Positions 1 to 8,720 of a stretch of 64,000 nucleotides of DNA are shown here, piece after piece. The DNA comes from an uncultured Spirochaetales bacterium. GTDB taxonomy: Bacteria > Spirochaetota > Spirochaetia > Sphaerochaetales > Sphaerochaetaceae. Within the stretch, counting starts at the first letter, position 1. Each line of letters begins with the position of its first letter. The stretch covers positions 23,307 through 87,306 of the forward strand of contig CASENB010000008.1 of assembly GCA_949289305.1 (NCBI GenBank). Direction: 5' to 3'. The notes beneath the pieces were generated by a model, which worked only from the letters and a program-made list of their open reading frames with translations, was not told the origin of the DNA and made no database searches. The position numbers and the translations under genes were made by a program.

Positions 1-197
1 GCAACTGTTATCTCTTTATGTTCTTTAAGAGCATCTTCCACGCTCTCATAAAAAGGAAGGCCAACGATTGAGGCAAACTCTTTGTCGCTATCGCCCTTTC
101 CTACCGTTGCTACAATCCTAGCATTATCAAGCTCTGCTATGTTCTTATAGTGGACCTTTCCCATTCCACCAAGACCGATAAGAAGTATGTTTATCAT
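1..197 (-). CDS. Gfo/Idh/MocA-family oxidoreductase, N-terminal part (cut by window edge)
   Basis: The reading frame starts at an ATG at 197 and runs off the left edge, so only the first ~65 residues are visible. They begin MINILLIGLGGMGKVHYKNI, a Rossmann nucleotide-binding start with the GxGxxG pattern (GLGGMG) typical of NAD(P)-dependent sugar or cyclitol dehydrogenases of the Gfo/Idh/MocA family. The ATG overlaps the TGA of the upstream isomerase gene (ATGA), so the two are translationally coupled in one operon. It is the second such dehydrogenase in this operon; the substrate cannot be told from this fragment. Confidence 0.8.
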   Translation of the reverse strand, partial: MINILLIGLGGMGKVHYKNIAELDNARIVATVGKGDSDKEFASIVGLPFYESVEDALKEHKEITV

Positions 198-1009
198 AGA
201 TCATACCCCAGGCCTTTTAAGTATTCTGCGCTCTCCCTTACGGCCTCGTTAACCTCAGCAATGGACGATGAGCCTTTTTCCGTGAACTCAATCTCGATAG
301 AAAGAGAAGAGTTGTTACCGCTCTCGTCAAGAACTTTGAAGATGGATGGAAAATCGACCCACCCCTTGCCAAGCGCAGGGAAATTCCACTCATTTTCTTT
401 TCCAGCCTTGTCTTTTATATGAAGGTAATTCACATAGTCAACAGACTCTTTCAGATCTTCCGTGTCTTTTACCGCGCCATAAAAGATTACGTTTGCAGTA
501 TCGTAGCATATGCCGATCCTCTTTTTATCGTAATCCTTAATAATCTCCTTAATAATAGATCCTGTCGAATGATCTCCATGCGTCTCAAGACTCAAAGACA
601 TGTCATATTTCTCTAGATAAGGGATTATCTTATCTATACTTTCCCTAATAATATCCGTTCCGCCTTTTCTCTTATCTTTTAAATGGGCCTCTCCGATACT
701 TGTCACTATCGTCTTTGCACCAAAGAAATCAGCAAGAGCAACATTCTCAAAAAAGATTGGCAGGCGCTCTTCGTCCATTATGTTAGTGTGTCCGCTAAAA
801 GAGGGTACAGAAAGACCAAGTTTTTCTATATAGTTTCTAACCTTCAGAAGATCTGAAAAGCTATGAGTCGGGAACACATGCTCGGTCCAGCCTTTTGTAG
901 CTGTGAGTTCAACATTATGAAATCCAGCATCCTTAATGCCTTTAAGGGCATCAAAGACGCTGTAACCATGATAGCAATTCGAATTAACGATTATTTTTCT
1001 TTTTATCAT
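194..1009 (-). CDS. sugar phosphate isomerase/epimerase (TIM barrel, AP-endonuclease 2 fold)
   Basis: A 271-residue protein of the xylose-isomerase-like TIM-barrel superfamily (IolE/IolI/hydroxypyruvate-isomerase-like). Visible family marks are the N-terminal GIKDAGFHNVELTA strand-helix, LSLETHGDH in mid-protein (metal-ligand Glu and His), ICYDTANVIFYG, and YLHIKDKAG plus a late SIEIEF (metal-ligand His and Glu). These proteins isomerise or epimerise sugar or inositol derivatives with a divalent metal. ATGA overlaps on both sides place it inside the sugar operon. It is distinct from the neighbouring paralogue, and its substrate is unknown. Confidence 0.82.
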   Translation of the reverse strand: MIKRKIIVNSNCYHGYSVFDALKGIKDAGFHNVELTATKGWTEHVFPTHSFSDLLKVRNYIEKLGLSVPSFSGHTNIMDEERLPIFFENVALADFFGAKTIVTSIGEAHLKDKRKGGTDIIRESIDKIIPYLEKYDMSLSLETHGDHSTGSIIKEIIKDYDKKRIGICYDTANVIFYGAVKDTEDLKESVDYVNYLHIKDKAGKENEWNFPALGKGWVDFPSIFKVLDESGNNSSLSIEIEFTEKGSSSIAEVNEAVRESAEYLKGLGYDL

Positions 1010-1920
1010 ATTACGAAATTTCTCAAGTACTTATAACTTAACGCCATAGACCTCACTATGTCGTTCTTATCTCTTTCAAACGACCTATCCTCAACTTCCA
1101 CTGCCGTATATCCGTCGTAACCAATGTCTGTCAAAGCAGAAACGAACTTCGCCCAGTCGACATCACCAAGGCCTGGAATCTTTGGCGCCATATAATCGAG
1201 AGGATATGCAAGGACTCCGCACTCTTTTAATTTCTCAGGATAGAGCTTTATATCTTTAAAATGGATGTGGAACATCTTAGGTGCGAAATCATAAAGTACT
1301 TTTATATAATCCATTTGCTGCCACACGAAATGACTCGGATCGAAGTTGATTCCAAAGTTATCATATGGAAGGATTTCAAAGACCTTTTTAAACAAAACAG
1401 GGGATGAAAATATATTCTGCCCTCCTGGCCATTGATCAGGGCCAAACAACATAGGACAATTCTCAATAGCAATCTTAACACCCTTTTCTTTTGCATATTC
1501 CAAAATAGGAGGCCAGACCTTTGCAACTTCTTTTAAATTCTCTTCAACGGTCTTATCTTGCATTCTTCCTATAAACGTCGTCACCAAATTTACCCCTAGA
1601 AACTTGGATGCGTCTATCACTGAATAAAGATGTTTTATCTGTCTCTCCCTCTTCTCAGGATCAGGATCCAAAGTATTTGGATAGTAGGCAAGCGAAGATA
1701 TCTCAACACCTCTTTCTTTTGCGTAAGAGAGGATATGTTTCTTATCTTCTTCCGTAAGATTTTCCGTATTTATGTGGCTTACTCCAGCATACTTTCTCTC
1801 CCCTTTTCCCTCAGGCCAGCATGCAACTTCGACAGATTCATATCCTATAGCAGAGATTTCGTCTATCATCTCCTCATAAGTCCAACCATCCATGATTGAA
1901 CTAATAATACCTAATTTCAT
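1006..1920 (-). CDS. sugar phosphate isomerase/epimerase (TIM barrel), second paralogue
   Basis: A 304-residue xylose-isomerase-like TIM-barrel protein. It shows GYESVEVACWPEG near the N-terminus, KIAIENCPML (Glu ligand), FGINFDPSHFVWQQMD (Asp and His), MFHIHFKDIKL (His) and YTAVEVEDRSF (Glu) in the expected order for the metal site. The start is set by GAGGAGG just upstream of the ATG at 1920. The ATGA overlap with the preceding dehydrogenase gene implies joint translation. A dehydrogenase plus isomerase pair suggests oxidation followed by isomerisation of an imported sugar, cyclitol or derivative; the exact substrate is not evident. Confidence 0.83.
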   Translation of the reverse strand: MKLGIISSIMDGWTYEEMIDEISAIGYESVEVACWPEGKGERKYAGVSHINTENLTEEDKKHILSYAKERGVEISSLAYYPNTLDPDPEKRERQIKHLYSVIDASKFLGVNLVTTFIGRMQDKTVEENLKEVAKVWPPILEYAKEKGVKIAIENCPMLFGPDQWPGGQNIFSSPVLFKKVFEILPYDNFGINFDPSHFVWQQMDYIKVLYDFAPKMFHIHFKDIKLYPEKLKECGVLAYPLDYMAPKIPGLGDVDWAKFVSALTDIGYDGYTAVEVEDRSFERDKNDIVRSMALSYKYLRNFVI

Positions 1921-2942
1921 ACTTCCTCCTCTTTTTTGCTTTCGCTACTTCTTATGGCTGCAAAGACTGCATCCATACTGTTCTTAACGTCCTCTGCACT
2001 TATCGTGGATACTCCTGACTCAAGGCATGATATGAACTCATCGATAACTCCGCTTGAAGTCTGATTATCGTTGGTCTGTATCTTCTCCACATCATAATAA
2101 GCCCTCTCGCTATTTTTCTTTACAATTTCTATTGAGTGCTCAGGATGTTTGAATATGCTCATAACTCCTTCTGTCCCATATATTACAGTGGAATTGTCTT
2201 CGTCTGCATAATTAGTCCAACTTGCTCTCATGATGCCGATCGAGCCTTTCTTCATTTCATAGATTACAAATGCGTTATCATCCACGGCGATGAGAGATCC
2301 GTCAGAACCTCTCTTATCTAAAGTGCAGACCTTGGCTTTTGCTGTTTTGACATCATCATCTAAAATAAATCTTATTAAATCCGTCTTGTGAATACCAAGG
2401 TCTGCCATCGCACCCATTCTCGCCTTCTCTTTATTGAAGAACCACGTGTCCTTTCCTGGATCTATGCTCCAGGTTTCAGGCCCTGAATGGGCAAAAGTAG
2501 TCTCGAAAGAAATAACTTGACCTATTTCCCCCTTTGCTAAGAGCTCTTTTGCTTTTATGTGCGTTTTGTTAAGTCGCTGGTTTTGTCCGATGAAGAGCAC
2601 CTTGCCGCTCTTTTTTTCAGCCTCAACCATCTTCTCAACATCCTCTTTTGTAGTTGCCATCGGTTTCTCACATAGAACAGAAAGGCCTTTTGAAAGGGCT
2701 TTTATAGTAAGTTCTGCATGACTGTCGTTACTTGTGCAGATGCTTACCGCATCTAGCTTCTCATTTAACAGTTCATCAACTGAAGAGCATGCGACGGCTC
2801 CAAGCTCTTTAGCAATCTCTTTCGCCCTGTCAAAGTTAAGATCGTATACGGCCTTAATTTCCGCCTTACTGTTTGCCTGATACTCTTTTATATGTCTTGT
2901 CTGCGCAATTTTGCCACATCCGATAATACCAATTTTATACAT
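1917..2942 (-). CDS. Gfo/Idh/MocA-family NAD(P)-dependent dehydrogenase
   Basis: A 341-residue oxidoreductase. The N-terminus MYKIGIIGCGKIAQTRHI carries the GxGxxA dinucleotide fingerprint, and LCEKPMATT near residue 95 is the family's EKP motif holding the catalytic lysine. The C-terminal half is the usual beta-sheet substrate domain. I place the start at 2942, because AAGGAGG lies 5 nt upstream; the in-frame ATG at 2960 is upstream of that ribosome site. The gene follows the permease and precedes two isomerases, consistent with oxidation of the solute imported by this operon's ABC transporter. Confidence 0.88.
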   Translation of the reverse strand: MYKIGIIGCGKIAQTRHIKEYQANSKAEIKAVYDLNFDRAKEIAKELGAVACSSVDELLNEKLDAVSICTSNDSHAELTIKALSKGLSVLCEKPMATTKEDVEKMVEAEKKSGKVLFIGQNQRLNKTHIKAKELLAKGEIGQVISFETTFAHSGPETWSIDPGKDTWFFNKEKARMGAMADLGIHKTDLIRFILDDDVKTAKAKVCTLDKRGSDGSLIAVDDNAFVIYEMKKGSIGIMRASWTNYADEDNSTVIYGTEGVMSIFKHPEHSIEIVKKNSERAYYDVEKIQTNDNQTSSGVIDEFISCLESGVSTISAEDVKNSMDAVFAAIRSSESKKEEEV

Positions 2943-2956
2943 AAGTCCTCCTTCTA

Positions 2957-3994
2957 TCATGCTTTCTCTTTCTTCTGAAGCAGTACCGCGCCAATTACGA
3001 TTACGCCTTTAAACGCCTCTCTTAAGAACGGAGGAACGCCAATTAAGTTAAGAAGGTTATTCATTACTGCTATAATCAGAACGCCAAGGATCGTACCTGA
3101 GATACTTCCCTTTCCGCCTGCCATGCTAGTTCCACCTACTATAACGGCGGCAATTGCATCCATTTCATATCCGTTTCCAGCGTTCGCATAATCCATAGCG
3201 CCAATTCTAGATACCTGAAGAACAGCGGCACATCCGACAAGAAGTCCCATTATCGCATATACAGCTCTCTTTACTTTATCCGTGTTGATTCCAGAAAGAC
3301 GTGCTGCCTTTTCATTTGAGCCTACAGCAAATACATGACGGCCAAATGCCGTATGCTTAGATACGTAATACATTATAAATGCGATAATAAGCCAATAGAC
3401 TATAGGCATGAACATCTGGCCGCCAATAGTGACGTTCGCAATCTTTGTAAAAGAACGTGGCACCATAGGATTTAGCGTCTGCATGCACTGCTGCGTTACA
3501 GAGCGACAGATCTTCATCATTCCAAGGGTTGCAATAAATGGAGGAAGCTTGCCAAGCGTAATTAAAATACCGGTAAATTCTCCTAGGATTACCCCTGCAA
3601 TTAGCCCCATCAGAATTCCTATTAAATAAGCAGGAACTCCGGTAATGCCAAGACTTGTCAATAATCCAGTAGCAGATGAGTCTATGAAGACCATGACAAT
3701 AGCGCCTATTGCAACAAGCGTCGAACCTACAGCGAGATCAATACCACCCGTGATAATAACAAACGTCATTCCAAGGGATATGATTCCAATCGTCGCATTA
3801 TTTCTTAAGATATTTATCCAGTTACGGGACCAAGTCGAGAACCAGTCTCCGAAAGATCCCTGATCAAAGCCAAGAGCAATCGTTTGAAGTACGATCATCA
3901 ATAAAAGGGCGCATAACGTGGAAAACAGCGGCCGCGTAGTCCACATAGTCCTAACCCACGTTATAGCATTTCTCTTTTCACTTACACTTTCCAT
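2957..3994 (-). CDS. sugar ABC transporter permease (RbsC/BPD_transp_2 family)
   Basis: A 345-residue inner-membrane protein with about eight to ten hydrophobic segments. It contains the family's conserved FVIITGGIDLAVGS early segment and, late, AIAAVIVGGTSMAGGKGSI, the permease loop that contacts the ATPase. It would form the channel of a ribose/inositol-type importer with the adjacent ATPase and binding protein. The start overlaps the ATPase stop (TAATG). The operon layout (binding protein, ATPase, permease, catabolic enzymes) is standard for carbohydrate uptake class 2 systems. Confidence 0.9.
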   Translation of the reverse strand: MESVSEKRNAITWVRTMWTTRPLFSTLCALLLMIVLQTIALGFDQGSFGDWFSTWSRNWINILRNNATIGIISLGMTFVIITGGIDLAVGSTLVAIGAIVMVFIDSSATGLLTSLGITGVPAYLIGILMGLIAGVILGEFTGILITLGKLPPFIATLGMMKICRSVTQQCMQTLNPMVPRSFTKIANVTIGGQMFMPIVYWLIIAFIMYYVSKHTAFGRHVFAVGSNEKAARLSGINTDKVKRAVYAIMGLLVGCAAVLQVSRIGAMDYANAGNGYEMDAIAAVIVGGTSMAGGKGSISGTILGVLIIAVMNNLLNLIGVPPFLREAFKGVIVIGAVLLQKKEKA

Positions 3995-5481
3995 TATGCT
4001 AGAGCTCCTGTTGCATATTGCATTATTTTTTTCTCAGTAAGATCCTCTCCTTTTAATTCGGCAAGAATCTTTCCATGATACATTACATAACATCTTGAAC
4101 TGACGCGGATTATCTCTTTCGCCTCACTAGATAGAACTATGACGGCTACATTATTCTTCTCCGCAAGATTTGTTATTATCTGATAAATTTCCTCTTTAGC
4201 ACCTACATCCACACCCTGGGTTGGATTGTCAAGGATTAAGATCCTTGGATTTGCAGAAAGCCACTTAGCAAGAACTACTTTCTGCTGGTTTCCTCCAGAG
4301 AGGCTTGTGATAGGATCACTTTCTACTCCCATTTTGATCTTTAAATCGTTCTTCTGTTTTTCAAAATCTGCCTTTATCCTCTCATGATCGAGAAATGGCC
4401 CTTTTTTTCTTGAAGAAAGGGTTACAAGCGATCCGTTCTGAAGGATATCAAGATCTTTCACGATTCCGTTTTCCTTCCTATTTCTGGGAACATAGCCAAG
4501 TCCAAGTCTTACAGCCTGACTCGTAGAGTGGATCTTCACTTGCTCGCCATCAATCTTTAGAGAACCGGAATAAGATGTCCCTGCACCGAATATCGACTGG
4601 AAAAGTTCGCTTCTTCCATCTCCTAAAAGTCCGGTAAAACCTACGACCTCGCCGCTTCTTATTTCAAAATTGATATCGAAAAAGTGTCTTGTATCGCTTA
4701 AATTCTCCGCACTCATTATAACTGGCCCGAGTGATGAAGATTCTGCCCTTTTACTTTCTACAACCTCATGTCCTACCATATAGGATGCAAGGGTTTTCGT
4801 ATCTGTTTCACTTATAGGGCCGTCCTTTACCATATGGCCGTCTCTGAGGACTGTAAAGCTGTCGCAGATCTCTACGACCTCATTAAGCTTATGAGATATG
4901 AAGATGATTCCTACCCCTTTCTCTTTCAGAGTCTTCATAAGCTTGAACACACGCTCGATTTCATTTTCTGTTAATGATGTCGTTGGCTCGTCCATTATTA
5001 CAATCTTGGCATCCATCAACATCGCCCTTGAGATTTCGACAATCTGTTTATACGAAGCATCCAAATCCCTTACCATCGTAAGAGGATCGAGATCTAAGTC
5101 CATCTCGCTGAAAACTCTTTTAGTTTCTGCTATCATCTTATCATGATCTAAAAAGCGAGATTTCTTCTTCTCTTCCCTTCCTATAAACAAATTCTCATAA
5201 ATTGGAAGATCGTTAATTAGATTAAGTTCCTGGTGTATGAATGCGATTTTCTTATCAAGGGATTCTTTAGGCGTTGAAAACACGACTTCTTCACCATCCA
5301 AAAATATCTTCCCGCTATCTGCCTGAAGAACACCGCCAAGAATGTTCATCAGAGTGCTCTTTCCTGCACCGTTCTCACCAAGGAGGGCCTTAATATGCCC
5401 TCCTTTGAGAGAGAAGGAGACATCATCAAGAACAAGATTTGCTCCAAAAGATTTAAAAATGTTTTTCATTTGAAGGTTCAT
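3994..5481 (-). CDS. sugar ABC transporter ATP-binding protein with two NBDs (RbsA/MglA type)
   Basis: A 495-residue double ATPase. The N-terminal half has Walker A GENGAGKST near residue 36 and Walker B IVIMDEPTTSLT. The C-terminal half has the usual variant P-loop (GLLGDGRSE), signature SLSGGNQQKVVLAKWL and Walker B ILILDNPTQGVDVG. This arrangement is characteristic of carbohydrate uptake class 2 importers (ribose, galactose, inositol). It energises uptake through the permease encoded immediately downstream. DNPTQG replaces the more common DEPTRG in the second half; a weakened second catalytic site is common in this family. Confidence 0.92.
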   Translation of the reverse strand: MNLQMKNIFKSFGANLVLDDVSFSLKGGHIKALLGENGAGKSTLMNILGGVLQADSGKIFLDGEEVVFSTPKESLDKKIAFIHQELNLINDLPIYENLFIGREEKKKSRFLDHDKMIAETKRVFSEMDLDLDPLTMVRDLDASYKQIVEISRAMLMDAKIVIMDEPTTSLTENEIERVFKLMKTLKEKGVGIIFISHKLNEVVEICDSFTVLRDGHMVKDGPISETDTKTLASYMVGHEVVESKRAESSSLGPVIMSAENLSDTRHFFDINFEIRSGEVVGFTGLLGDGRSELFQSIFGAGTSYSGSLKIDGEQVKIHSTSQAVRLGLGYVPRNRKENGIVKDLDILQNGSLVTLSSRKKGPFLDHERIKADFEKQKNDLKIKMGVESDPITSLSGGNQQKVVLAKWLSANPRILILDNPTQGVDVGAKEEIYQIITNLAEKNNVAVIVLSSEAKEIIRVSSRCYVMYHGKILAELKGEDLTEKKIMQYATGALA

Positions 5482-5505
5482 AATGACGTTCCCCCTTTTT
5501 ACCTA

Positions 5506-6480
5506 TTAATATGGTGAGTTAGGATCTAAGAAGTCCTGATAGTTAGTTCTATCAACGATTGTTGTAGGAATGATCATAACAGGCTCTACTTCCTCTCCGT
5601 TTAAGATAGCAAGAGCCATGTCAACAGCCTCTTCAACCATCTGTGGGCTGTATAGAGCACTTTCGATCCAGAGGTTCTCATACTCTGGCATCATGTTAAA
5701 GTATTCCTGGCATCCGCCACCACCTGTGATAACCTTTACGTCATCTCTTCCAGCCTCTTCAATTGCCTGAATAGCGCCGATTGAAGTCTCATCGTCCATG
5801 CTGAATACTGCGTCAATGTGAGGATTTGCTGTTAGGATGTCTGCCATATCGGATAATCCTGCTTCTCTTGTGAACTGTGTTGCATATGTGAGAACTTCCA
5901 TCTCAGGAGCGATCTCTGCAAGAACATCTAAGAAGCCCTGCTTTCTGAGCTGTGCAACAGAACCTGATGTAGGAACGTCTAGAATTACAACTGTTCCCTC
6001 ACTTCCAATCTTGTCAACGATGTATCTAGCACCTTCTTCTCCCATGTTGTAGTTGTCTCCAGATACGCGGTATACGCCTTCTGCGGCGATTTCAATATCG
6101 AAGTTAACAACAACTACGCCCTGATCGATTGCGTTCTGAATAGGTACTTCCATACCTGTCCACTGAGGGAATGCTACAACTGCATCTACTCCCCATACCA
6201 TGAAATCATCTAACTGGCTTGTCATCTCTTCAGCGTTATTAGATGTTGATACTCTGTATTCGATTAAACCCTGCTCTGCAAGCTCTTCACATCTCATCTC
6301 TGCATAGTATGCAACACCTGCAGACCATCCATGTGTTACAGCTGGTGCAAGAATTCCGATCTTGTAAACATCTGCTGAAGTCTCTGAACCTGTACTAGCA
6401 GTGCCTTCTGCGCTTCCCTGAGCAAAAATAGAGGAAACAGCTAGAAGAGCAATAAGAACAAACGTTAATGCTTTCTTCAT
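5506..6480 (-). CDS. periplasmic sugar-binding protein (Peripla_BP_4 family)
   Basis: A 324-residue substrate-binding protein with a cleavable signal peptide (MKKALTFVLIALLAVSSIFA, then QGSAEG). It carries the two-lobed ribose-binding fold signature: KIGILAPAVTHGWSAGV, DAVVAFPQW, and VSMDDETSIGAIQAIEEAG in the hinge region. The start at 6480 is preferred because AAAGGAGG precedes it; the in-frame ATG at 6534 would put 18 residues before the signal peptide and lies inside the promoter. No lipobox cysteine is present. It should deliver the solute to the adjacent permease-ATPase pair. Confidence 0.9.
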   Translation of the reverse strand: MKKALTFVLIALLAVSSIFAQGSAEGTASTGSETSADVYKIGILAPAVTHGWSAGVAYYAEMRCEELAEQGLIEYRVSTSNNAEEMTSQLDDFMVWGVDAVVAFPQWTGMEVPIQNAIDQGVVVVNFDIEIAAEGVYRVSGDNYNMGEEGARYIVDKIGSEGTVVILDVPTSGSVAQLRKQGFLDVLAEIAPEMEVLTYATQFTREAGLSDMADILTANPHIDAVFSMDDETSIGAIQAIEEAGRDDVKVITGGGGCQEYFNMMPEYENLWIESALYSPQMVEEAVDMALAILNGEEVEPVMIIPTTIVDRTNYQDFLDPNSPY

Positions 6481-6505
6481 AAAAAAGCCTCCTTTATATT
6501 TGTGG

Positions 6506-6534
6506 ATTATCAGGGAGGAATATCCATAAGTCAA
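6506..6534 (-). promoter_or_regulatory. predicted sigma-70 promoter of the sugar ABC operon
   Basis: On the minus strand TTGACT (6534-6529) and GATAAT (6511-6506) are separated by exactly 17 nt. The initiation point would lie about 20 nt before the ribosome-binding site of the binding-protein gene. Both hexamers match consensus at five of six positions. Confidence 0.65.
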
Positions 6535-6561
6535 ACAAATTTTTCAAAAGGAGTGAAAAAC

Positions 6562-6579
6562 TTTTCAGAGCTCTGAAAA
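6562..6579. repeat. perfect 18-bp palindrome upstream of the sugar operon
   Basis: TTTTCAGAG followed by CTCTGAAAA is a perfect dyad. It lies 28 bp upstream of the sugar operon's -35 box and about 30 bp after the stop codon of the nucleobase permease gene. It could be an operator for a dimeric regulator, or the hairpin of a weak terminator because T-runs flank it on both strands. The sequence alone does not decide. Confidence 0.45.
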
Positions 6580-6608
6580 AAAAGCTAATTAAGACCAAGA
6601 TAAAAAGA

Positions 6609-7916
6609 TTACTTCTCTTCTTTCGGCAAGATGAGATTCAAAATTATCGCAACAAGGGTTGCAAGCACTACAGGAGAAGATGCAAATACCATAGTAACCC
6701 ATTCAGGAAATTGTGAAAGCGACTCGCTAACTTGGCTTACGCCCATTCCAAGAGCAGCCGAAAGCCCTACAATGGATGTATTTCTATAACTCATTGGCTG
6801 CATAGCAACAAGTTTCATTCCTGTCATTGCAATGGATGCAAAAACGCTTACAGTAGCGCCACCTAAAACACACTGAGGAATTGTTGTAAGCAGTGCTGAG
6901 AATTTGGGCATAAGGCCAGCAAATAGAAGCATAAAGGCAGTAAGAGAAAGGGTCTTTCTATTAACGACTTTGGTAGATGAAACTATTCCGACATTCTGAG
7001 AATACGTTGCATTAGGAAGTCCTCCAAAAATAGATGAAAAAACATTAGATAAACCGAATGCAATTATTCCTCCCCTAAGCTCATCTCCGCTTGGCTCCCT
7101 ATTCAAGCCTCCAATAGTCGTTGCAGACATATCTCCAATTGCTTGAACTGCATTAATCGCAAAAAGAACAGAAATTGCAAGGCATGAAGAGAATTCAAAT
7201 TTAATTCCAAATGGAGCAAAACTAGGCATAGAGAATAATCCAGCCTCTCCTACTGCACTTAAATCTACCATTCCAAAGAATAATGAAAGAATATAACCTG
7301 CAACAATTCCAAGAAGAATAGAAGCTAATTTAAGCATACCTTTTCCAAAATGATTGAGAACTGTTACGCATATGAGGGTGAATATAGAGACTATCCAATT
7401 CTGATAACTACCGAAATTCGCACTGCCGCTTCCTCCTGCCATATAACTTATCGCAGTCGGGTAAAGCGAAAGACCTATCGTAAATACGACGGTGCCCGTA
7501 ATTAAAGGAGGAAATAATCGTTGAAGTTTTTTAGCAAATATTCCAATTATAACAGCAACAATTCCCCCTACAAGCTGAGCTCCGAATATCTCGGCAAGGC
7601 CAAATGAAGTGGCAATACTCTGCATTGTAGCAAGATATGCAAAACTCACACCAATTATTATAGGAAGTCTAGCACCACAAAACTTTGTTATGCCAAAGAG
7701 CTGCAATAGTGTCGATATCGCAGCACATACAAGCGATGATTGAATCAGCAATATTCTTGATGAGTTATCTAATCCTGCTACTGTAGATATTATTATCGCA
7801 GGGGTAACGCAACCGACTATCATAGCAACAAGATGCTGAACAGCTAAAGGGAAATAGTACTTTAAAGGAGGGAGTCTTCCATCCTTTTCAAAAAGAAGAT
7901 TTCGATCATCGTCCAT
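6609..7916 (-). CDS. nucleobase:cation symporter, NCS2 family (uracil/xanthine permease type)
   Basis: A 435-residue integral membrane protein with about 12-14 hydrophobic segments. Family marks include PLKYYFPLAVQHLVAMIVG at the start, TGTVVFTIGLSLYP, and late FGGLPNATYSQNVGIVSSTKVVNR, where NCS2 transporters carry the conserved substrate-coordinating loop. It should import uracil, xanthine or a related base with protons. I place the start at 7916: there is no Shine-Dalgarno site, but an extended -10 box ends 6 nt upstream, suggesting a leaderless mRNA. A start 33 nt further upstream (7949) is possible but would precede that -10 box. Confidence 0.87.
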   Translation of the reverse strand: MDDDRNLLFEKDGRLPPLKYYFPLAVQHLVAMIVGCVTPAIIISTVAGLDNSSRILLIQSSLVCAAISTLLQLFGITKFCGARLPIIIGVSFAYLATMQSIATSFGLAEIFGAQLVGGIVAVIIGIFAKKLQRLFPPLITGTVVFTIGLSLYPTAISYMAGGSGSANFGSYQNWIVSIFTLICVTVLNHFGKGMLKLASILLGIVAGYILSLFFGMVDLSAVGEAGLFSMPSFAPFGIKFEFSSCLAISVLFAINAVQAIGDMSATTIGGLNREPSGDELRGGIIAFGLSNVFSSIFGGLPNATYSQNVGIVSSTKVVNRKTLSLTAFMLLFAGLMPKFSALLTTIPQCVLGGATVSVFASIAMTGMKLVAMQPMSYRNTSIVGLSAALGMGVSQVSESLSQFPEWVTMVFASSPVVLATLVAIILNLILPKEEK

Positions 7917-7922
7917 GAAAAC

Positions 7923-7931
7923 AGTATAGCA
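7923..7931 (-). promoter_or_regulatory. extended -10 box adjoining the NCS2 permease start
   Basis: TGCTATACT on the minus strand is an extended -10 (TGn plus TATACT). It ends exactly 6 nt before the ATG at 7916, so transcription would begin at or next to the start codon. No clear -35 is seen, in keeping with an extended -10 promoter. Confidence 0.55.
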
Positions 7932-8044
7932 CAACAGAAAATAAATCATCTAAATAAAAAATGTTATTTTACCTACTCAAAATTAAGTGATACTTGCTTT
8001 CTGATAATAAAAAGAGGGACAATGCAATAAACATGGAGAAACAA

Positions 8045-8674
8045 ATGATATATCAATTACATGCGTCACTGAAATGGAGTCCAATTAAAATCTGGAGAAG
8101 ATTTCTCTGCGAATCTGATACGACTCTAACCAAATTAATGAAAGACCTTCTCGTAATGTTTAATATGGACGGCTCCCACTTATATTCAATTTCCACTAGA
8201 GATAATTCTATGCGTTTTACGCCATCAAAAATGTTAGATTCTGATTCTAGAGATCTAAATGCAGATAAATACAAGATTAGCGATGTCCTAGTTAACGTAA
8301 AAGACAAAATAAACTTTGAATACGATTATGGCGATTCTTGGCTAGTTGAAATAAAACTTGAAAAAGTTTTTGAAGATGTAGATTACCCAAAGCTTCCATG
8401 GATTATAAAAGCAAAAGGATTTGGAATTATTGAAGACATTGGTGGGGTAGATGGACTAGCAGAAGCCCTTGATATCTTTAAAAGGCTCGATGAAGAATAC
8501 GCAGATGAAAACTCTGATGACGAAGATTTTGAAGATAAGGACTTTAATGATTTAGAAGAAGATATTCCAGAGTATTATCGAGAACTCTACTATGCCTATG
8601 AAGATGCAGACTTTGAAGAATGTGACGTTGAAGAACTGAACGATATAATAGGAAGGCCTAGGAAATCTAAATAA
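8045..8674 (+). CDS. plasmid pRiA4b ORF-3-like family protein
   Basis: A 209-residue protein matching the pRiA4b ORF-3-like (IS1096 TnpR-like) family: it opens with MIYQLHASLKWSPIKIWRRF, continues with FEYDYGDSWLVEIKLE, and has PWIIKAKGFGIIEDIGGVDG in the conserved C-terminal core. Members are widespread and of unknown function. The last 50 residues are strongly acidic (DEDFEDKDFND). I choose the start at 8045 because GGAG lies 6 nt upstream and the family start fits; in-frame starts at 8033 (ATG) and 7994 (TTG) are poorer. It is divergent from the NCS2 permease. Confidence 0.8.
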   Translation: MIYQLHASLKWSPIKIWRRFLCESDTTLTKLMKDLLVMFNMDGSHLYSISTRDNSMRFTPSKMLDSDSRDLNADKYKISDVLVNVKDKINFEYDYGDSWLVEIKLEKVFEDVDYPKLPWIIKAKGFGIIEDIGGVDGLAEALDIFKRLDEEYADENSDDEDFEDKDFNDLEEDIPEYYRELYYAYEDADFEECDVEELNDIIGRPRKSK

Positions 8675-8683
8675 GATTATTAT

Positions 8684-8720
8684 GGCACTTCTATATCTAA
8701 CCAGAAGTGCCTAACTTTTT
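8684..8720 (+). terminator. rho-independent terminator between convergent genes
   Basis: GGCACTTCT (8684-8692) pairs perfectly with AGAAGTGCC (8703-8711) across a 10-nt loop. TAACTTTTT follows on the plus strand. It ends the pRiA4b-like gene and may also act on the convergent sbcDC transcript, where the tail is less T-rich. Confidence 0.75.

Noticed and set aside
6562..6579. The palindrome as a definite terminator of the nucleobase permease gene
   Set aside because: The AT-rich stem has a 4-nt loop and T-runs on both sides, so terminator and operator are equally possible; reported only as a repeat.
8022..8030. Minimal frame ATG-CAA-TAA ahead of the pRiA4b-like gene as a regulatory start-stop element
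   Set aside because: GAGGG precedes it, but such short frames arise by chance and no structure or attenuation signal accompanies it.
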